Source: FEN-1088 sp031407985 (GTDB lineage Bacteria; Myxococcota_A; Polyangia; Fen-1088). From it: 64,000 nucleotides of DNA. A model generated the notes under the pieces. The model did no database searches. It had not been told where the DNA came from and saw only the letters and a list, made by a program, of their open reading frames with translations. How positions within the stretch are numbered: the first letter of the stretch is position 1; each line of letters begins with the position of its first letter. The stretch is taken from NCBI GenBank assembly GCA_031407985.1, contig JANOJB010000340.1, forward strand, positions 32,776-96,775. Reading direction: 5' to 3'. Position numbers and translations under genes: made by a program. Of the stretch, positions 7,446 to 16,639 are shown piece by piece.

Positions 7446-9244
7446 ACAGGGGCCGGCTCGCGGGCGCCGGCCTCGGGCTTTTTCTCTCTTGGGGCTGTAC
7501 CGCCAGCGTCAGTTCTGGCGGCGGCCAACCCGGGACCAACCCAACACCCGGTGGGGCCGGATCGGGGCCGGTCGGCATGTCTTCGGGCACCGGCGGTATT
7601 TCTTCGGGCACCGGCGGCGCTGGAATGGTTTCGAATCCTCCCCCGGGCACCGGCGGGACCGTCCCGGGCACCACGCCGCCCATCACCGTTCCACCCGTCA
7701 TCGTTGCCCCCGATCCGCCGGCGAACCCCGGGTACATGGTCGTGCGGCGTCTGAATCGGCCCGAATACAACAACACCGTGGCCGACCTGCTGGGAACCAA
7801 GCTGACCCCCGCCACCGGATTCCCCGGTGATGATCTCGGCGCGCAGTTCGACACCGTGGGCTCGGCCCTCAACCTCGCGCCCGAGTACGTGGTCTCGTAC
7901 GAGAGCGCCGCGACGACCTTGATCAACGATCTGTTCGCCGACGTCACACGTCAAAAGACCGTCGTGACCTGCGACGTGACGACGGGTGGGGATGCTTGCG
8001 CCAAGACGATTCTGACCGCGTTCGCGCGTAGGGCGTGGCGTCGCCCCGTCACCGCAGATGAGGCCACGGGCTTGATGGCACCGGTGACCGCCGCCAAGAC
8101 ACTTGGTTTGACTCCCGTCGACGGCATCAAAGCCGCGCTGACCGGCGTTCTGATCTCGCCCTTCTTCCTATACAAACTCGAAATGGATCCGGCGCCTCTG
8201 TCCGGCGCCGTTCGACGGCTCGATTCGTACGAACTGGCGACGCGCCTTTCGTATGCGCTGTGGAGCACCATGCCGGATCCCGCGCTCTCGGCGGCGGCGG
8301 ACGCCGGGCAGCTGGTAACCGACGCTCAGGTCACGGCTCAGGTGAATCGCATGCTCGCGGATCCCCGCGCCGACAGACTGCTCGACAATTTCACGGCGAA
8401 GTGGCTGGACTTTGGCGTTGATGCCCACGAAGCCGAGGCCATGTACTTTCCGAAGTTCACCCCTGCTCTCGCCGCCTCGATGCAGGCCGAAGCGCGACGT
8501 TACATGCAGGAGTTCCTGAAGACGCCGACCCTCAATGTCTCGGCCATTGTCGACGCGCGGTTCACCTTCGTCGACGCGACCCTGGCGGCTTTCTACGGCC
8601 TTGCGCGCACGGGAGCGACCAGCGCCACCGAGCTGGTCAAAGTGGACACCACGGGCACCCAACGCCAGGGCCTGCTCACGCTCGGGGCGTTCCTCACGAC
8701 GACGTCGTACGCCAACCGCACCTCTCCCGTCCGCCGCGGCGAGTACGTGTTTGCTCGGCTGCTGTGCAGTGAAATCCCGGCGCCGCCGCCGGACGTGCCG
8801 CAACTGAGTGAAACGCCCGTGCCGGGCCAAACTTTGCGACAGCGCCTGGAAGCGCACCGCGCGAAGCCCGAGTGCTCACCCTGCCACAATCTGATGGACC
8901 CGATCGGCTTCGGTCTGGAAAGCTACGACGGCATCGGGTCCTACCGGACCATCGATTCCGGTGCGGCGGTCGATTCGAAGGGGGTGTTGCCGGACGGGAC
9001 GGCCTTCAGTGGAGCAGTCGAACTGGGGGCGCTACTGGCCCGCGACGCCCGCGTGCCCCAATGTGTGACGGAGAAGTTCATGACCTTCGCGATCGGCCGC
9101 CTTCTGAATCAGCCGGACGACCGTCAATGGATCGGGTACCTGTCGGCCCGCGCCCAAGCCACCGATGGCAGCATGCCCAGCCTGATTCGCGCGGTGCTGC
9201 TGAGCGACGCCTTCCGCAGCCGCAAGGCCGGCGTTCGCCTGTAG
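7433..9244 (+). CDS. DUF1587/1595/1592/1588/1585 multidomain haem-type protein
   Basis: 603 residues with AAGGAGG seven bases before the ATG. A signal peptide with Cys22 is followed by a Gly/Thr linker (about 25-90). The domains then come in the usual order: DUF1587 (R-L-N-R-P-E-Y-N-N-T-V-A-D-L-L-G), DUF1595 (F-A-R-R-A-W-R-R-P-V-T), DUF1592 (S-P-F-F-L-Y-K-L-E, L-A-T-R-L-S-Y-A-L-W), DUF1588 (R-G-E-Y-V-F) and DUF1585 at the end. C-S-P-C-H at 481-485 is a c-type haem motif in the DUF1588 part. The partner DUF1552 gene overlaps it, suggesting coupled translation and a joint periplasmic or surface complex. In Planctomycetes similar sets are fused to cytochrome domains. Confidence 0.88.
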   Translation: MERLNRGRLAGAGLGLFLSWGCTASVSSGGGQPGTNPTPGGAGSGPVGMSSGTGGISSGTGGAGMVSNPPPGTGGTVPGTTPPITVPPVIVAPDPPANPGYMVVRRLNRPEYNNTVADLLGTKLTPATGFPGDDLGAQFDTVGSALNLAPEYVVSYESAATTLINDLFADVTRQKTVVTCDVTTGGDACAKTILTAFARRAWRRPVTADEATGLMAPVTAAKTLGLTPVDGIKAALTGVLISPFFLYKLEMDPAPLSGAVRRLDSYELATRLSYALWSTMPDPALSAAADAGQLVTDAQVTAQVNRMLADPRADRLLDNFTAKWLDFGVDAHEAEAMYFPKFTPALAASMQAEARRYMQEFLKTPTLNVSAIVDARFTFVDATLAAFYGLARTGATSATELVKVDTTGTQRQGLLTLGAFLTTTSYANRTSPVRRGEYVFARLLCSEIPAPPPDVPQLSETPVPGQTLRQRLEAHRAKPECSPCHNLMDPIGFGLESYDGIGSYRTIDSGAAVDSKGVLPDGTAFSGAVELGALLARDARVPQCVTEKFMTFAIGRLLNQPDDRQWIGYLSARAQATDGSMPSLIRAVLLSDAFRSRKAGVRL

Positions 9245-9376
9245 CGGGCCGTGCACCGTGGTGGCGACCGGAGGCGCGGATCCGGCATCCGGACCCGGGC
9301 GTCGATTTCGTCGTCTACCCGGCGGCGACGATCGGCGACCAACCGCGGCGGCCGCGAACTGGAACAGATCTTTGGG

Positions 9377-10492
9377 TCAGATCTTGCCGCCCGAGGCGGC
9401 GGCGCGGCGGGGTTTGCGAAGGACGTCGCTCTCCTTGAGGCCCGACAGCACCTCGACGCGAATGCCGTCGGACAGGCCAAGGTGGATTTCACGTTTCTCG
9501 TAGACCTGCGGCCCCGTCTGCACGTCGACAAAGCGTTGCTCCTTTTCGAACGTCAGCGCGCTCTCGTTGACCGTCAGCACCTTGTCCCGGCGATCGAGCA
9601 CGATGTTGGCGTTCGCGCTGTATCCGGCGCGCACCACCAACCCTGGTGACACACGAACCGCCGCCTCGATCTCGAACTCGGTGGTGCCGTCCTTCACCTG
9701 ACTTTTGGGCGCGATTTGCTCCAGCGTGCCGGAGAGTTTCTTTTCCTCGATGGCGCCGATGACGATCTCGACCGGCATGCCCACCCGCAGCTTCGCGACC
9801 TCGGACTCGTCCACCCGGCCCTTGAAGATCATGTCGGTCATGTCGGCGACGACCGCGATCGTGGTGCCTGGGTTGAAGCTGTTGGCGTTGATGACCGAGC
9901 TGCCTTCCTTGACCGGCACGGCCAGCACCATTCCGTCGACGGTTGATTCGACCCGGGTGGACGCCGCCGCTTTGGGTGACTTGCCAGCAACCCCTTCGCG
10001 CAGAAGCTGCACGCGGCTCTCGGCGGCCCCTCGTTCCTCCTGCGCGATCTGATAAGCCGAGCGCAGGTTGTCGATCTCCATCTTCGAGACCGCCCCACGG
10101 GAATCCAGCGACACCACGCGGTCCAGTTCACGCTTCGCGCGCTCCAGGTTCAACACCGCCGAACGCGACCGCAACACGGCGTCGTTGACACCGACGACGT
10201 CCGGGATGATCTGCACCTCGCCCATCAGATCGCCCTTCTTGATCATCTTTCCCGGCTGCACGATCAGTCTGCGCAGAATGCCCGAGATACGCGGCTTGAT
10301 TTCGATCTCCTTGCGCGGCTCCATCGTGCCCGAGGCGACGACCTTGCGGACGACGTCGCGCACGGACGGACGTTCGGTCTCCACGGCAACTGGTTTGGGG
10401 CGCGATTTTGCCCACAGGAACCACAGCGTCGCGCCGAACACGACCAGGATGGACACGGCGATGATGACAGGAAGGACTCGTTTGCTTGTCAT
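9377..10492 (-). CDS. HlyD/MacA-family periplasmic adaptor of an ABC exporter
   Basis: 371 residues. A single membrane helix (about 7-27) anchors the protein in the inner membrane. Next come the first half of a lipoyl-like domain (G-T-M-E-P-R-K-E-I-E-I-K-P-R-I-S-G), a helical hairpin (about 105-175, with L-N-L-E-R-A-K-R-E-L-D-R-V and Q-I-A-Q-E-E-R-G-A-A-E-S-R-V) and a beta-barrel/membrane-proximal region. Adaptors of this type link an inner-membrane MacB-like transporter to a TolC channel. It is the last gene of a four-gene operon with two permeases and an ATPase, six bases after the permease stop. No TolC homologue is nearby. Confidence 0.88.
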   Translation of the reverse strand: MTSKRVLPVIIAVSILVVFGATLWFLWAKSRPKPVAVETERPSVRDVVRKVVASGTMEPRKEIEIKPRISGILRRLIVQPGKMIKKGDLMGEVQIIPDVVGVNDAVLRSRSAVLNLERAKRELDRVVSLDSRGAVSKMEIDNLRSAYQIAQEERGAAESRVQLLREGVAGKSPKAAASTRVESTVDGMVLAVPVKEGSSVINANSFNPGTTIAVVADMTDMIFKGRVDESEVAKLRVGMPVEIVIGAIEEKKLSGTLEQIAPKSQVKDGTTEFEIEAAVRVSPGLVVRAGYSANANIVLDRRDKVLTVNESALTFEKEQRFVDVQTGPQVYEKREIHLGLSDGIRVEVLSGLKESDVLRKPRRAAASGGKI

Positions 10493-10498
10493 GGTGAT

Positions 10499-11758
10499 TT
10501 ACTCGTGGGCCAGCGCCTCTACGGGACGTACTCTGGCGGCCGCCCAGGCGGGGGCCAGCCCCGCCAGCCCGCCAGCGACGGTCAGGAACGCAGCCGCCAG
10601 CATCGCGCGCCCGAAATCCAGCTCGGGACTGGCGAAAAACGATGGCCCTTTCCCCACAGCGGGCTGCGCCGCCATGATCGTCGCCACCAGCTCGATGACG
10701 CCCACACCCGCCAACAAACCCAGATAGCCGGCCAGGGCCGTCAGCAGCGTCGATTCGGTGACCACCTGAACGACGATCGAGAACGGAGTGGCGCCCACGG
10801 CCTTCCGGATCGCGATCTCGCGTGATCGTTCGGCGACCGCGATCATCATGATGTTGCTGACGCCGATCGCTCCGGCCAGCAGGGTCATGAGGCCGACCAC
10901 CCAGGTGACGGCGCCGATCGCGTTGAACAAATCGGACAGTTGCTTGAAGGCCTTCCCCCGGCTGAACGTACGAATCGCGCGCTCGTCGTCGGGAGCGACC
11001 TTGTGGCGGAACCTGAGCAGATCGCCGATGTCGCGTTCGACCTCTGCGGCGGATCGGTTGGGATCGACAAGAGCCAGGATTTCGTCGGTCCTGTTCCGCA
11101 AGCCGGCGATGCGCGCGAAGACCGGATGGGGCAAGAAGATCCGGCTGTTCATGAACTCGCGCAGGTACGACGCCGCCCCCGCGGCGTCAAGCACGCCCAC
11201 GACTTGGAACATCGTATTGAAGACCTTGATCGATTTGCCGATCGGATCTTCTGTCGACTGAAACAGCACGTCGCGCACCTGCTTGCCGATCACGGCGACT
11301 TTCCGCTTCTCGTCCATGTCGACGGCGTTGATGAAGCGCCCGTGCGTGAGCACGCTGGCCTCGGTGAGACCAAGTTCGGGATAGTTGCCGCTGAGGTTGA
11401 TGGTGAGAGACTTATCCCCGTACCACGCAACCGTACCGCCGCGTTGGCTGCGCCCCATGGCGATCTCGACTCCGGGCACCTGTTTCACCGCTTCAAGATC
11501 GTCAAGGTTGATCTGAACCTTCTGACCAGCCTGGCGTCCCGCGAAAGGCTTTGTGGTCAGCTTGCCCGAAACGTAAAGCGTGTTGATCGCGTGGAAGGCC
11601 AGCTCCGATCCAGCGCCCTTCGCCAACCCGCGCCCGAACCCCAGCATGATGACCAGCATGAAGACGCCCCAGAAGATTCCGCACGCCGTCAGGAACGTGC
11701 GCAGCCGGTTGCGGCGCATCGCCTGAAGGATTTCGTGGAAGTGATCGAGATCGAACAT
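10499..11758 (-). CDS. MacB-type ABC transporter permease (second copy)
   Basis: About 419 residues from ATG 11756-11758; the longer frame to 11869 runs into the upstream gene. One membrane helix near the N-terminus (F-W-G-V-F-M-L-V-I-M-L-G-F-G-R-G-L) is followed by a large periplasmic MacB_PCD domain (about 50-260). Three C-terminal helices form the FtsX-like permease domain, with S-N-I-M-M-I-A-V-A-E-R-S-R-E-I-A-I-R-K-A-V-G-A split across its core. This is the split MacB arrangement with a separate ATPase. The paired, related permease upstream suggests a heterodimeric transporter. Substrate unknown. Confidence 0.88.
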   Translation of the reverse strand: MFDLDHFHEILQAMRRNRLRTFLTACGIFWGVFMLVIMLGFGRGLAKGAGSELAFHAINTLYVSGKLTTKPFAGRQAGQKVQINLDDLEAVKQVPGVEIAMGRSQRGGTVAWYGDKSLTINLSGNYPELGLTEASVLTHGRFINAVDMDEKRKVAVIGKQVRDVLFQSTEDPIGKSIKVFNTMFQVVGVLDAAGAASYLREFMNSRIFLPHPVFARIAGLRNRTDEILALVDPNRSAAEVERDIGDLLRFRHKVAPDDERAIRTFSRGKAFKQLSDLFNAIGAVTWVVGLMTLLAGAIGVSNIMMIAVAERSREIAIRKAVGATPFSIVVQVVTESTLLTALAGYLGLLAGVGVIELVATIMAAQPAVGKGPSFFASPELDFGRAMLAAAFLTVAGGLAGLAPAWAAARVRPVEALAHE

Positions 11759-11765
11759 GGGGACG

Positions 11766-13004
11766 CTATTCCACCCGCAGCGCGGCGATGGGGTTGATCC
11801 GCGCCGCCCTGAGCGCGGGAAAAAGTCCGGCGAGAATTCCCGACACGACCAGCACCGCCGTGGCGCCAAGGCCGACCATCAGATCGACGTCGGGATGGCG
11901 AAAATAGGGAGCGTTCGGCAGCAACGCCTGCGCGACGGCGACGACGCCCACCGCGGCGACCAGGCCCAGGTAACCCGAGACCAACGTGATGGCCAACGCC
12001 TCCTGCACGATCATCGCGACGATCGACGACGGCGTCGCGCCGACCGCCTTGCGCACGCCGATCTCACGCGTTCGTTCCTGAACCGAGATCAGCATGATGT
12101 TGCTGACGCCCACCACGCCCGCCAGGATCGTTCCCAGCCCGATGATCCACACGAACACGCGGATCCCGACGAACAGCTTCTGAAATTTTTCGTTCATCTC
12201 CTGCATGTTCCACACGCGCAACGCCTGCTTGTCGTCCGGCGCGAAACCATAGCGCCCCGACAGGAGGTGCGTCAGCGTTTCGATCGCGCGATCGGCTTCG
12301 ACGGCGGATGCATTGCCGACGCTGAAGACGATCTCGTCGATGCGGCCTCCGTTCTTCAGCAACGTCTGCGCTGTGCCCAGCGGAATGTAGATCGTCTGCT
12401 GCTCGCCCTCTTCTTCTGCTTCCTGAAACACCCCCACCACCGTGAACGCGGTCTGGCCTATGACGATGCTGCCGCCCAGAGACGGTTCGTTGCGGGGAAA
12501 CAACGCCGCTTCGACCTTGATCCCGATCACGGCGACCTTGCGACGTTCCCGCTGGTCCTCCACGTTCAGGAACCGTCCACGCAGCAGCTCGCTCTTCTCG
12601 ATCAGCTCATCGCCAGGAAGGGTCCCACGCATGTCGAAGAACCCGTTGTGTTGTCCGCGTCGCGCACTCCATGTGCCGGGCAGCCGCACCCGCACGCGCG
12701 TGTGCTCGATGATGGGCAGGTTCGCTTGGGCCAGAAGGTAGTCGTCGTTGACCAGCTTGACGCGCTTGCCGATGGGATGCCCTTGATGCGCCTTCGAGAG
12801 CTGACCGCCCCCGACCCACACCGTGTTGGTGGCGTCACGAGAAAATTCAGCCTCGGCGCCGTTCGAAAGGCCCCGGCCCGCGGCCAACAAGACGACCAAC
12901 ATGAAGATGCCCCAGGCGACGCTGAGGGCGGTGAGGCCCGTGCGCAACTTGCGGCGCCAGAGCACCTCCAGAATTTCCCGCCATCGATCGAGCCCCTCCG
13001 TCAC
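11766..13004 (-). CDS. MacB-type ABC transporter permease (first copy)
   Basis: 412 residues with the same plan as its downstream neighbour: one helix near residues 25-48 (V-A-W-G-I-F-M-L-V-V-L-L-A-A-G), a MacB_PCD periplasmic domain, then three C-terminal helices with S-N-I-M-L-I-S-V-Q-E-R-T-R-E-I-G and V-R-K-A-V-G-A. Its ATG overlaps the stop of the ATPase gene by four bases, so the two are translationally coupled. The two permeases are clearly paralogues but have diverged, which fits a heterodimer. Confidence 0.88.
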   Translation of the reverse strand: MTEGLDRWREILEVLWRRKLRTGLTALSVAWGIFMLVVLLAAGRGLSNGAEAEFSRDATNTVWVGGGQLSKAHQGHPIGKRVKLVNDDYLLAQANLPIIEHTRVRVRLPGTWSARRGQHNGFFDMRGTLPGDELIEKSELLRGRFLNVEDQRERRKVAVIGIKVEAALFPRNEPSLGGSIVIGQTAFTVVGVFQEAEEEGEQQTIYIPLGTAQTLLKNGGRIDEIVFSVGNASAVEADRAIETLTHLLSGRYGFAPDDKQALRVWNMQEMNEKFQKLFVGIRVFVWIIGLGTILAGVVGVSNIMLISVQERTREIGVRKAVGATPSSIVAMIVQEALAITLVSGYLGLVAAVGVVAVAQALLPNAPYFRHPDVDLMVGLGATAVLVVSGILAGLFPALRAARINPIAALRVE

Positions 13005-13678
13005 CGTGTCCCCGAATCCTCGACGATCCGCCCGTCGCGGATACGCACCAGGCGCCTTGCGCGCGCGGCCACGTCCGCCTCGTGCGTGACCATGATGATG
13101 GTGATGCCTTTGCGGTTGGCCTCGCCGAGCAGATCCATGATCTGGTCGGACGTCGTGGTGTCGAGCGCGCCCGTCGGCTCGTCCGCCAGCAGCAGACGAG
13201 GCTCGCCGATCAGCGCGCGCGCGATGGCGACCCGCTGCTTTTCACCTCCCGACAGCGCGGCCGGCACGTGGTGGGCCCGATCCGCCAGACCAACCCGGTC
13301 CAGCGCCTCCAGCGCCTGCACCCGACGGCGCGCGCGCGAAATGCCCCGGTAGTAGAGGGGCAGTTCCACGTTCTCGAGGGCCGTCTTGAACGCGAGCAGG
13401 TTGAAGGCCTGGAACACGAATCCGATGAAGCGGTTGCGGTAAGCGGCGGCCTTTCGTTCCGACAGCTCCCGGATCAGGGTTCCCTCGATCCGGTATTCCC
13501 CCGCGTCGTAGTCGTCCAGGATCCCCAGCACGTTGAGCAGCGTCGATTTGCCGGAGCCCGAGGAGCCCATGATCGCCACGAAGTCGCCCGTGTCCACCTG
13601 AAGGCTGACGTCCCGCAAGACGGGAAGCGCCTGGGTCCCGATGCGGTAGGCCTTCTGGATCGCGGAGAGCCGTATCAT
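13001..13678 (-). CDS. MacB/LolD-type ABC transporter ATP-binding protein
   Basis: 225 residues from ATG 13676-13678. Walker A is G-S-S-G-S-G-K-S-T (38-46), the signature is L-S-G-G-E-K-Q-R-V, and Walker B is L-L-L-A-D-E-P-T-G-A-L-D, followed by an H-loop T-H-E. The sequence belongs to the LolD/MacB class that drives mechanotransmission-type exporters rather than classical substrate-pore transporters. A longer frame exists to 13903, but it crosses the divergent multicopper oxidase promoter and lacks family sequence. First gene of the export operon. Confidence 0.9.
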   Translation of the reverse strand: MIRLSAIQKAYRIGTQALPVLRDVSLQVDTGDFVAIMGSSGSGKSTLLNVLGILDDYDAGEYRIEGTLIRELSERKAAAYRNRFIGFVFQAFNLLAFKTALENVELPLYYRGISRARRRVQALEALDRVGLADRAHHVPAALSGGEKQRVAIARALIGEPRLLLADEPTGALDTTTSDQIMDLLGEANRKGITIIMVTHEADVAARARRLVRIRDGRIVEDSGTR

Positions 13679-13794
13679 CGACCGCGCGAAGAATGGCACG
13701 AACGCAGGGCACTTCAACCTCCTCGACCGCGCCCTCCGAAAGACGAGCCGTAATCCGCCATCCGGGTCTCCTATGGTCTGGATGGCATGAGCTC

Positions 13795-15246
13795 GTGGAA
13801 CGCACAAACAACCGGCACCGTAACCTTCTGCCCGCCCTGGCGCTTGGATCCCTGGGGTTGCTCGTCGATGGAGGTTGTGGCGACAACACCGCCGCGATGG
13901 CATCTGGTCCCCTGGACCTGATTCCCATCACGGACATCAACCCGGCCCCCGACGTGGTCGAAGTGAAACTGGTGGCGACCGTGGGGCAGACCAAGTACCT
14001 GGATACCGGCCCGGCGGCGATATGGGGCTACGGGGACGGCGCGAAAGCCGGCGCCGGCGCGATCGTCCCAGGACCGCTGATCGAAGCACGCCAGGGTGAT
14101 ACGGTCATCGTTCACTTCACGAACCACCTGCCGGAACCCACCACCGTTCACTGGCACGGCGTTCGCGTTTCCAACGCTGCTGACGGAACCCACGCGACGC
14201 AGCACCAGGTCCCCACCGGTGGCACGTTCGACTATCAGTTCTCCGTCCCGGACGCGGGCACGTTCTGGTACCACCCGCACGTCCGTTCGGACGTGCAGAT
14301 AGAACGCGGGCTACACGGGATGCTGATCGTGCGTGGCGGGCCCGCAATTCCCGTCGCAGCCGATCGGGCGTTCGTTCTAGACGACGTGAAGCTGGATGGC
14401 GCCGGAAGGCTGTCCGAAGTGACCGACTCGACGGATCTGATGCTGGGACGGCAGGGCAACGTTACCTTGGCCAATGGCCGCGCTGACGGCAGCATCACCG
14501 TGAAGAACGGCGCGCGCGAGCGTTGGCGTTTCGTCAACGCGGCGAACGGGCGATACTTCAGCCTCCGCCTTCCCGGGCACCGGTTCACCGTGATCGGTTG
14601 GGACGGCGGTATCTTGCCGGAACCATATTCCGCCGACACGGTGCTGATCTCCCCTGGCGAGCGCTACGAGGTTCTGGTCGACCTTGCCCGCCCGCCACAA
14701 GACGCGCTGGCGCTCGAAACCATCTACTACTTTCGCGCCCATGGCATGACCTTCGTCGAACCCGAAGCCGTCTTGCGCATCGACTTCGCGGGACAGGCGG
14801 CGGCGCCCGGATCCCTTCCCACGGTTTGGGGAGAGGCGCCGGATGTCGCGGTGGACCAGAACACCCGCGTCCGGAACCTGATCCTCGGTGAGCAAACAGC
14901 CACGGGCGGTGGCGCAGATCCGCGTTTCCTCATCAACGGCGCTTCCTTTCCGAATGTCCCGCCCATCGCCGCGACCAGTGGTGACGTCGAAATCTGGAGC
15001 GTCAAGAACGACACCGAAATGGATCATCCGTTTCATCTGCACGGAATGTTCTTCAAGGTTCTAGACGTCGATGGCGTGGCGCCGTCGCACGACGGCTGGA
15101 AGGACACCGTCAACATCAAACATCCCAACACCCTCCGATTCGCCGTGCGTTACGGGGCTGCGGGTCGATGGATGTACCACTGCCACATCTTGGAACACGC
15201 GGAGCTGGGCATGATGGCCGAGCTTGTGCTCGCGCCCAAACAGTGA
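13795..15246 (+). CDS. Multicopper oxidase (laccase/CueO type)
   Basis: About 483 residues from GTG 13795; an ATG at 13693 gives a 34-residue extension that would cover the divergent promoter. A hydrophobic export signal ends near G-G-C. All copper motifs are present: H-W-H-G (119-122), H-P-H (160-162), H-P-F-H-L-H-G (from 411) and H-C-H-I-L-E-H-A-E-L-G-M (from 462). The last motif supplies the type 1 Cys and an axial Met, so the enzyme should have a complete four-copper set and couple substrate oxidation to reduction of oxygen to water outside the cytoplasm. A divergent ABC exporter and downstream redox lipoproteins are neighbours; a role in metal tolerance is possible but unproven. Confidence 0.9.
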   Translation: MERTNNRHRNLLPALALGSLGLLVDGGCGDNTAAMASGPLDLIPITDINPAPDVVEVKLVATVGQTKYLDTGPAAIWGYGDGAKAGAGAIVPGPLIEARQGDTVIVHFTNHLPEPTTVHWHGVRVSNAADGTHATQHQVPTGGTFDYQFSVPDAGTFWYHPHVRSDVQIERGLHGMLIVRGGPAIPVAADRAFVLDDVKLDGAGRLSEVTDSTDLMLGRQGNVTLANGRADGSITVKNGARERWRFVNAANGRYFSLRLPGHRFTVIGWDGGILPEPYSADTVLISPGERYEVLVDLARPPQDALALETIYYFRAHGMTFVEPEAVLRIDFAGQAAAPGSLPTVWGEAPDVAVDQNTRVRNLILGEQTATGGGADPRFLINGASFPNVPPIAATSGDVEIWSVKNDTEMDHPFHLHGMFFKVLDVDGVAPSHDGWKDTVNIKHPNTLRFAVRYGAAGRWMYHCHILEHAELGMMAELVLAPKQ

Positions 15247-15253
15247 GGTCTCA

Positions 15254-16294
15254 ATGACTCCTCTTCGTCATAGCAAACCCCGTGCGTTCCCGACCCTGCC
15301 CTGGTTGTTGCTGGCGGGGGCATTCCTTCTGGCGGGTTCGGCGTGCGGAAGAACCAGATCGTCCGCAGCGGGACCGGATGCCGACCGGGACACCGGCCCT
15401 GGCGATACGGGACCACGGACTCTGCTGCAGGAGGTGGCGGCGATCGTGATTCCGAACTGTGCGATCGGCGGTTGCCACGACTCGACATCCATCACGCACG
15501 GGATGGACCTGACGACCACCGACAAGATTCATGCGGCATGGGTCAACAAGGGAGGCTTTGATCACTGCTCGGGCCGCGAAGTGCCACGCGTCATTCCAGG
15601 CGATCCGGATGGCAGTCTGGTTGTGACAAAGATTTCGGGAATCGACGTGTGCGCGTTGTCGCAACGCATGCCGTTGCCGCCCCGGCAGGCCTTGTCTGCC
15701 GAGCAAATTGCGGTCATCCGGGCGTGGATTTTCGCGGGCGCGCCGTCGGATCGCCCGCAACCGGACGCCGGGGACGACGCACCAGACAACCCAACCGATG
15801 CAGGCGACGACGCGTCGCCCGATGACTCCAGCGCCCCCGGCTGCTCGCCCGCGAACCCCTGCGGTCCCGAGCAAACGTGCACCGGCGTCACCTGCGGAGG
15901 GCCGTGGGAATGCGTGGCGCACTTCGACGATACGGTCCAGCACCCGTGCACGACCGAAACCATCCCCTTCTGCGGCTGCGACGGCGTGACGTTCGAAGCC
16001 AGCACCATCTGCCCCAACCGTCCCTGGGCGCATGCCGGCGCCTGCGGCGACGGCGTGAACTGCAACACCGGATCGGTCGCATGTGCGGATCCGGCGCCCG
16101 TCTGCCCTGCTGGCCAGGCGCCGTCCATCGTCAACGACTGCTACGGCCCCTGCGTGGACGTCACGGCATGCCGCTGCCTGTACCACTGGCAGTGTCCGGA
16201 TCGGGCGGTCAACACCTGCCTTGAACCCCAATACCGTTGCGGCCCCAACCCCAACAATGTGGATGCCGCCGTCGACGACGGGGTCAAACCTTGA
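15254..16294 (+). CDS. Lipoprotein with c-type haem-like domain and Kazal-like Cys-rich module
   Basis: About 346 residues from ATG 15254, eight bases after the oxidase stop. A lipobox L-L-A-G-S-A-C marks a lipoprotein. Residues about 60-170 look like the haem domain common in Myxococcota surface proteins: I-P-N-C-A-I-G-G-C-H-D (a C-x4-C-H variant), then V-I-P-G-D-P-D-G-S-L-V, R-M-P-L-P-P and V-I-R-A-W-I-F-A-G-A-P. An acidic Asp/Ala-rich linker follows. The C-terminal part is Cys-rich, with C-G-C-D-G-V-T-F and A-H-A-G-A-C matching a Kazal/follistatin pattern. Electron transfer partner of the oxidase is possible. Its last 11 bases overlap the convergent gene. Confidence 0.75.
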   Translation: MTPLRHSKPRAFPTLPWLLLAGAFLLAGSACGRTRSSAAGPDADRDTGPGDTGPRTLLQEVAAIVIPNCAIGGCHDSTSITHGMDLTTTDKIHAAWVNKGGFDHCSGREVPRVIPGDPDGSLVVTKISGIDVCALSQRMPLPPRQALSAEQIAVIRAWIFAGAPSDRPQPDAGDDAPDNPTDAGDDASPDDSSAPGCSPANPCGPEQTCTGVTCGGPWECVAHFDDTVQHPCTTETIPFCGCDGVTFEASTICPNRPWAHAGACGDGVNCNTGSVACADPAPVCPAGQAPSIVNDCYGPCVDVTACRCLYHWQCPDRAVNTCLEPQYRCGPNPNNVDAAVDDGVKP

Positions 16295-16616
16295 TCTTGC
16301 AGATCTTCGCGCTGGAGCCGCTGGTACCGTTGCACTCCAGATCCACCCGGCAGTCCGACTGGTTCTGGCAGATCTTGGCGCAGGACAGGGCGCTGCCGCC
16401 GAACTGATCGCACACCGAACCTTCCGGGCATCCGCTGGTCGCCCCCTGCGTCGTACACGATTTCGTGCAATAGCCACCGACAACCGCGACGTCGCAGGTC
16501 AATCCCTGATCGCAGCCGCCCGTGGCGGTACAGGCGCCTCCCACGTTCGGGCGATCGGAGCAGCCGGCAAGAATGCCGGTCAAGAGCAGCAAAGCGCAGG
16601 TGAGTGTGAATCGCAT
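16284..16616 (-). CDS. Small Cys-rich lipoprotein
   Basis: 110 residues. The lipobox I-L-A-G-C follows a 15-residue hydrophobic signal. The mature part has 12 Cys spaced in EGF-like or Dickkopf-like fashion (for example C-T-A-T-G-G-C-D-Q-G-L-T-C and S-D-C-R-V-D-L-E-C), typical of disulfide-rich surface lipoproteins of Myxococcota. Function unknown. Overlaps the 3' end of the convergent gene by 11 bases. Confidence 0.7.
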   Translation of the reverse strand: MRFTLTCALLLLTGILAGCSDRPNVGGACTATGGCDQGLTCDVAVVGGYCTKSCTTQGATSGCPEGSVCDQFGGSALSCAKICQNQSDCRVDLECNGTSGSSAKICKIKV

Positions 16617-16639
16617 GGGTGCATTCTAACCTACGGGGA

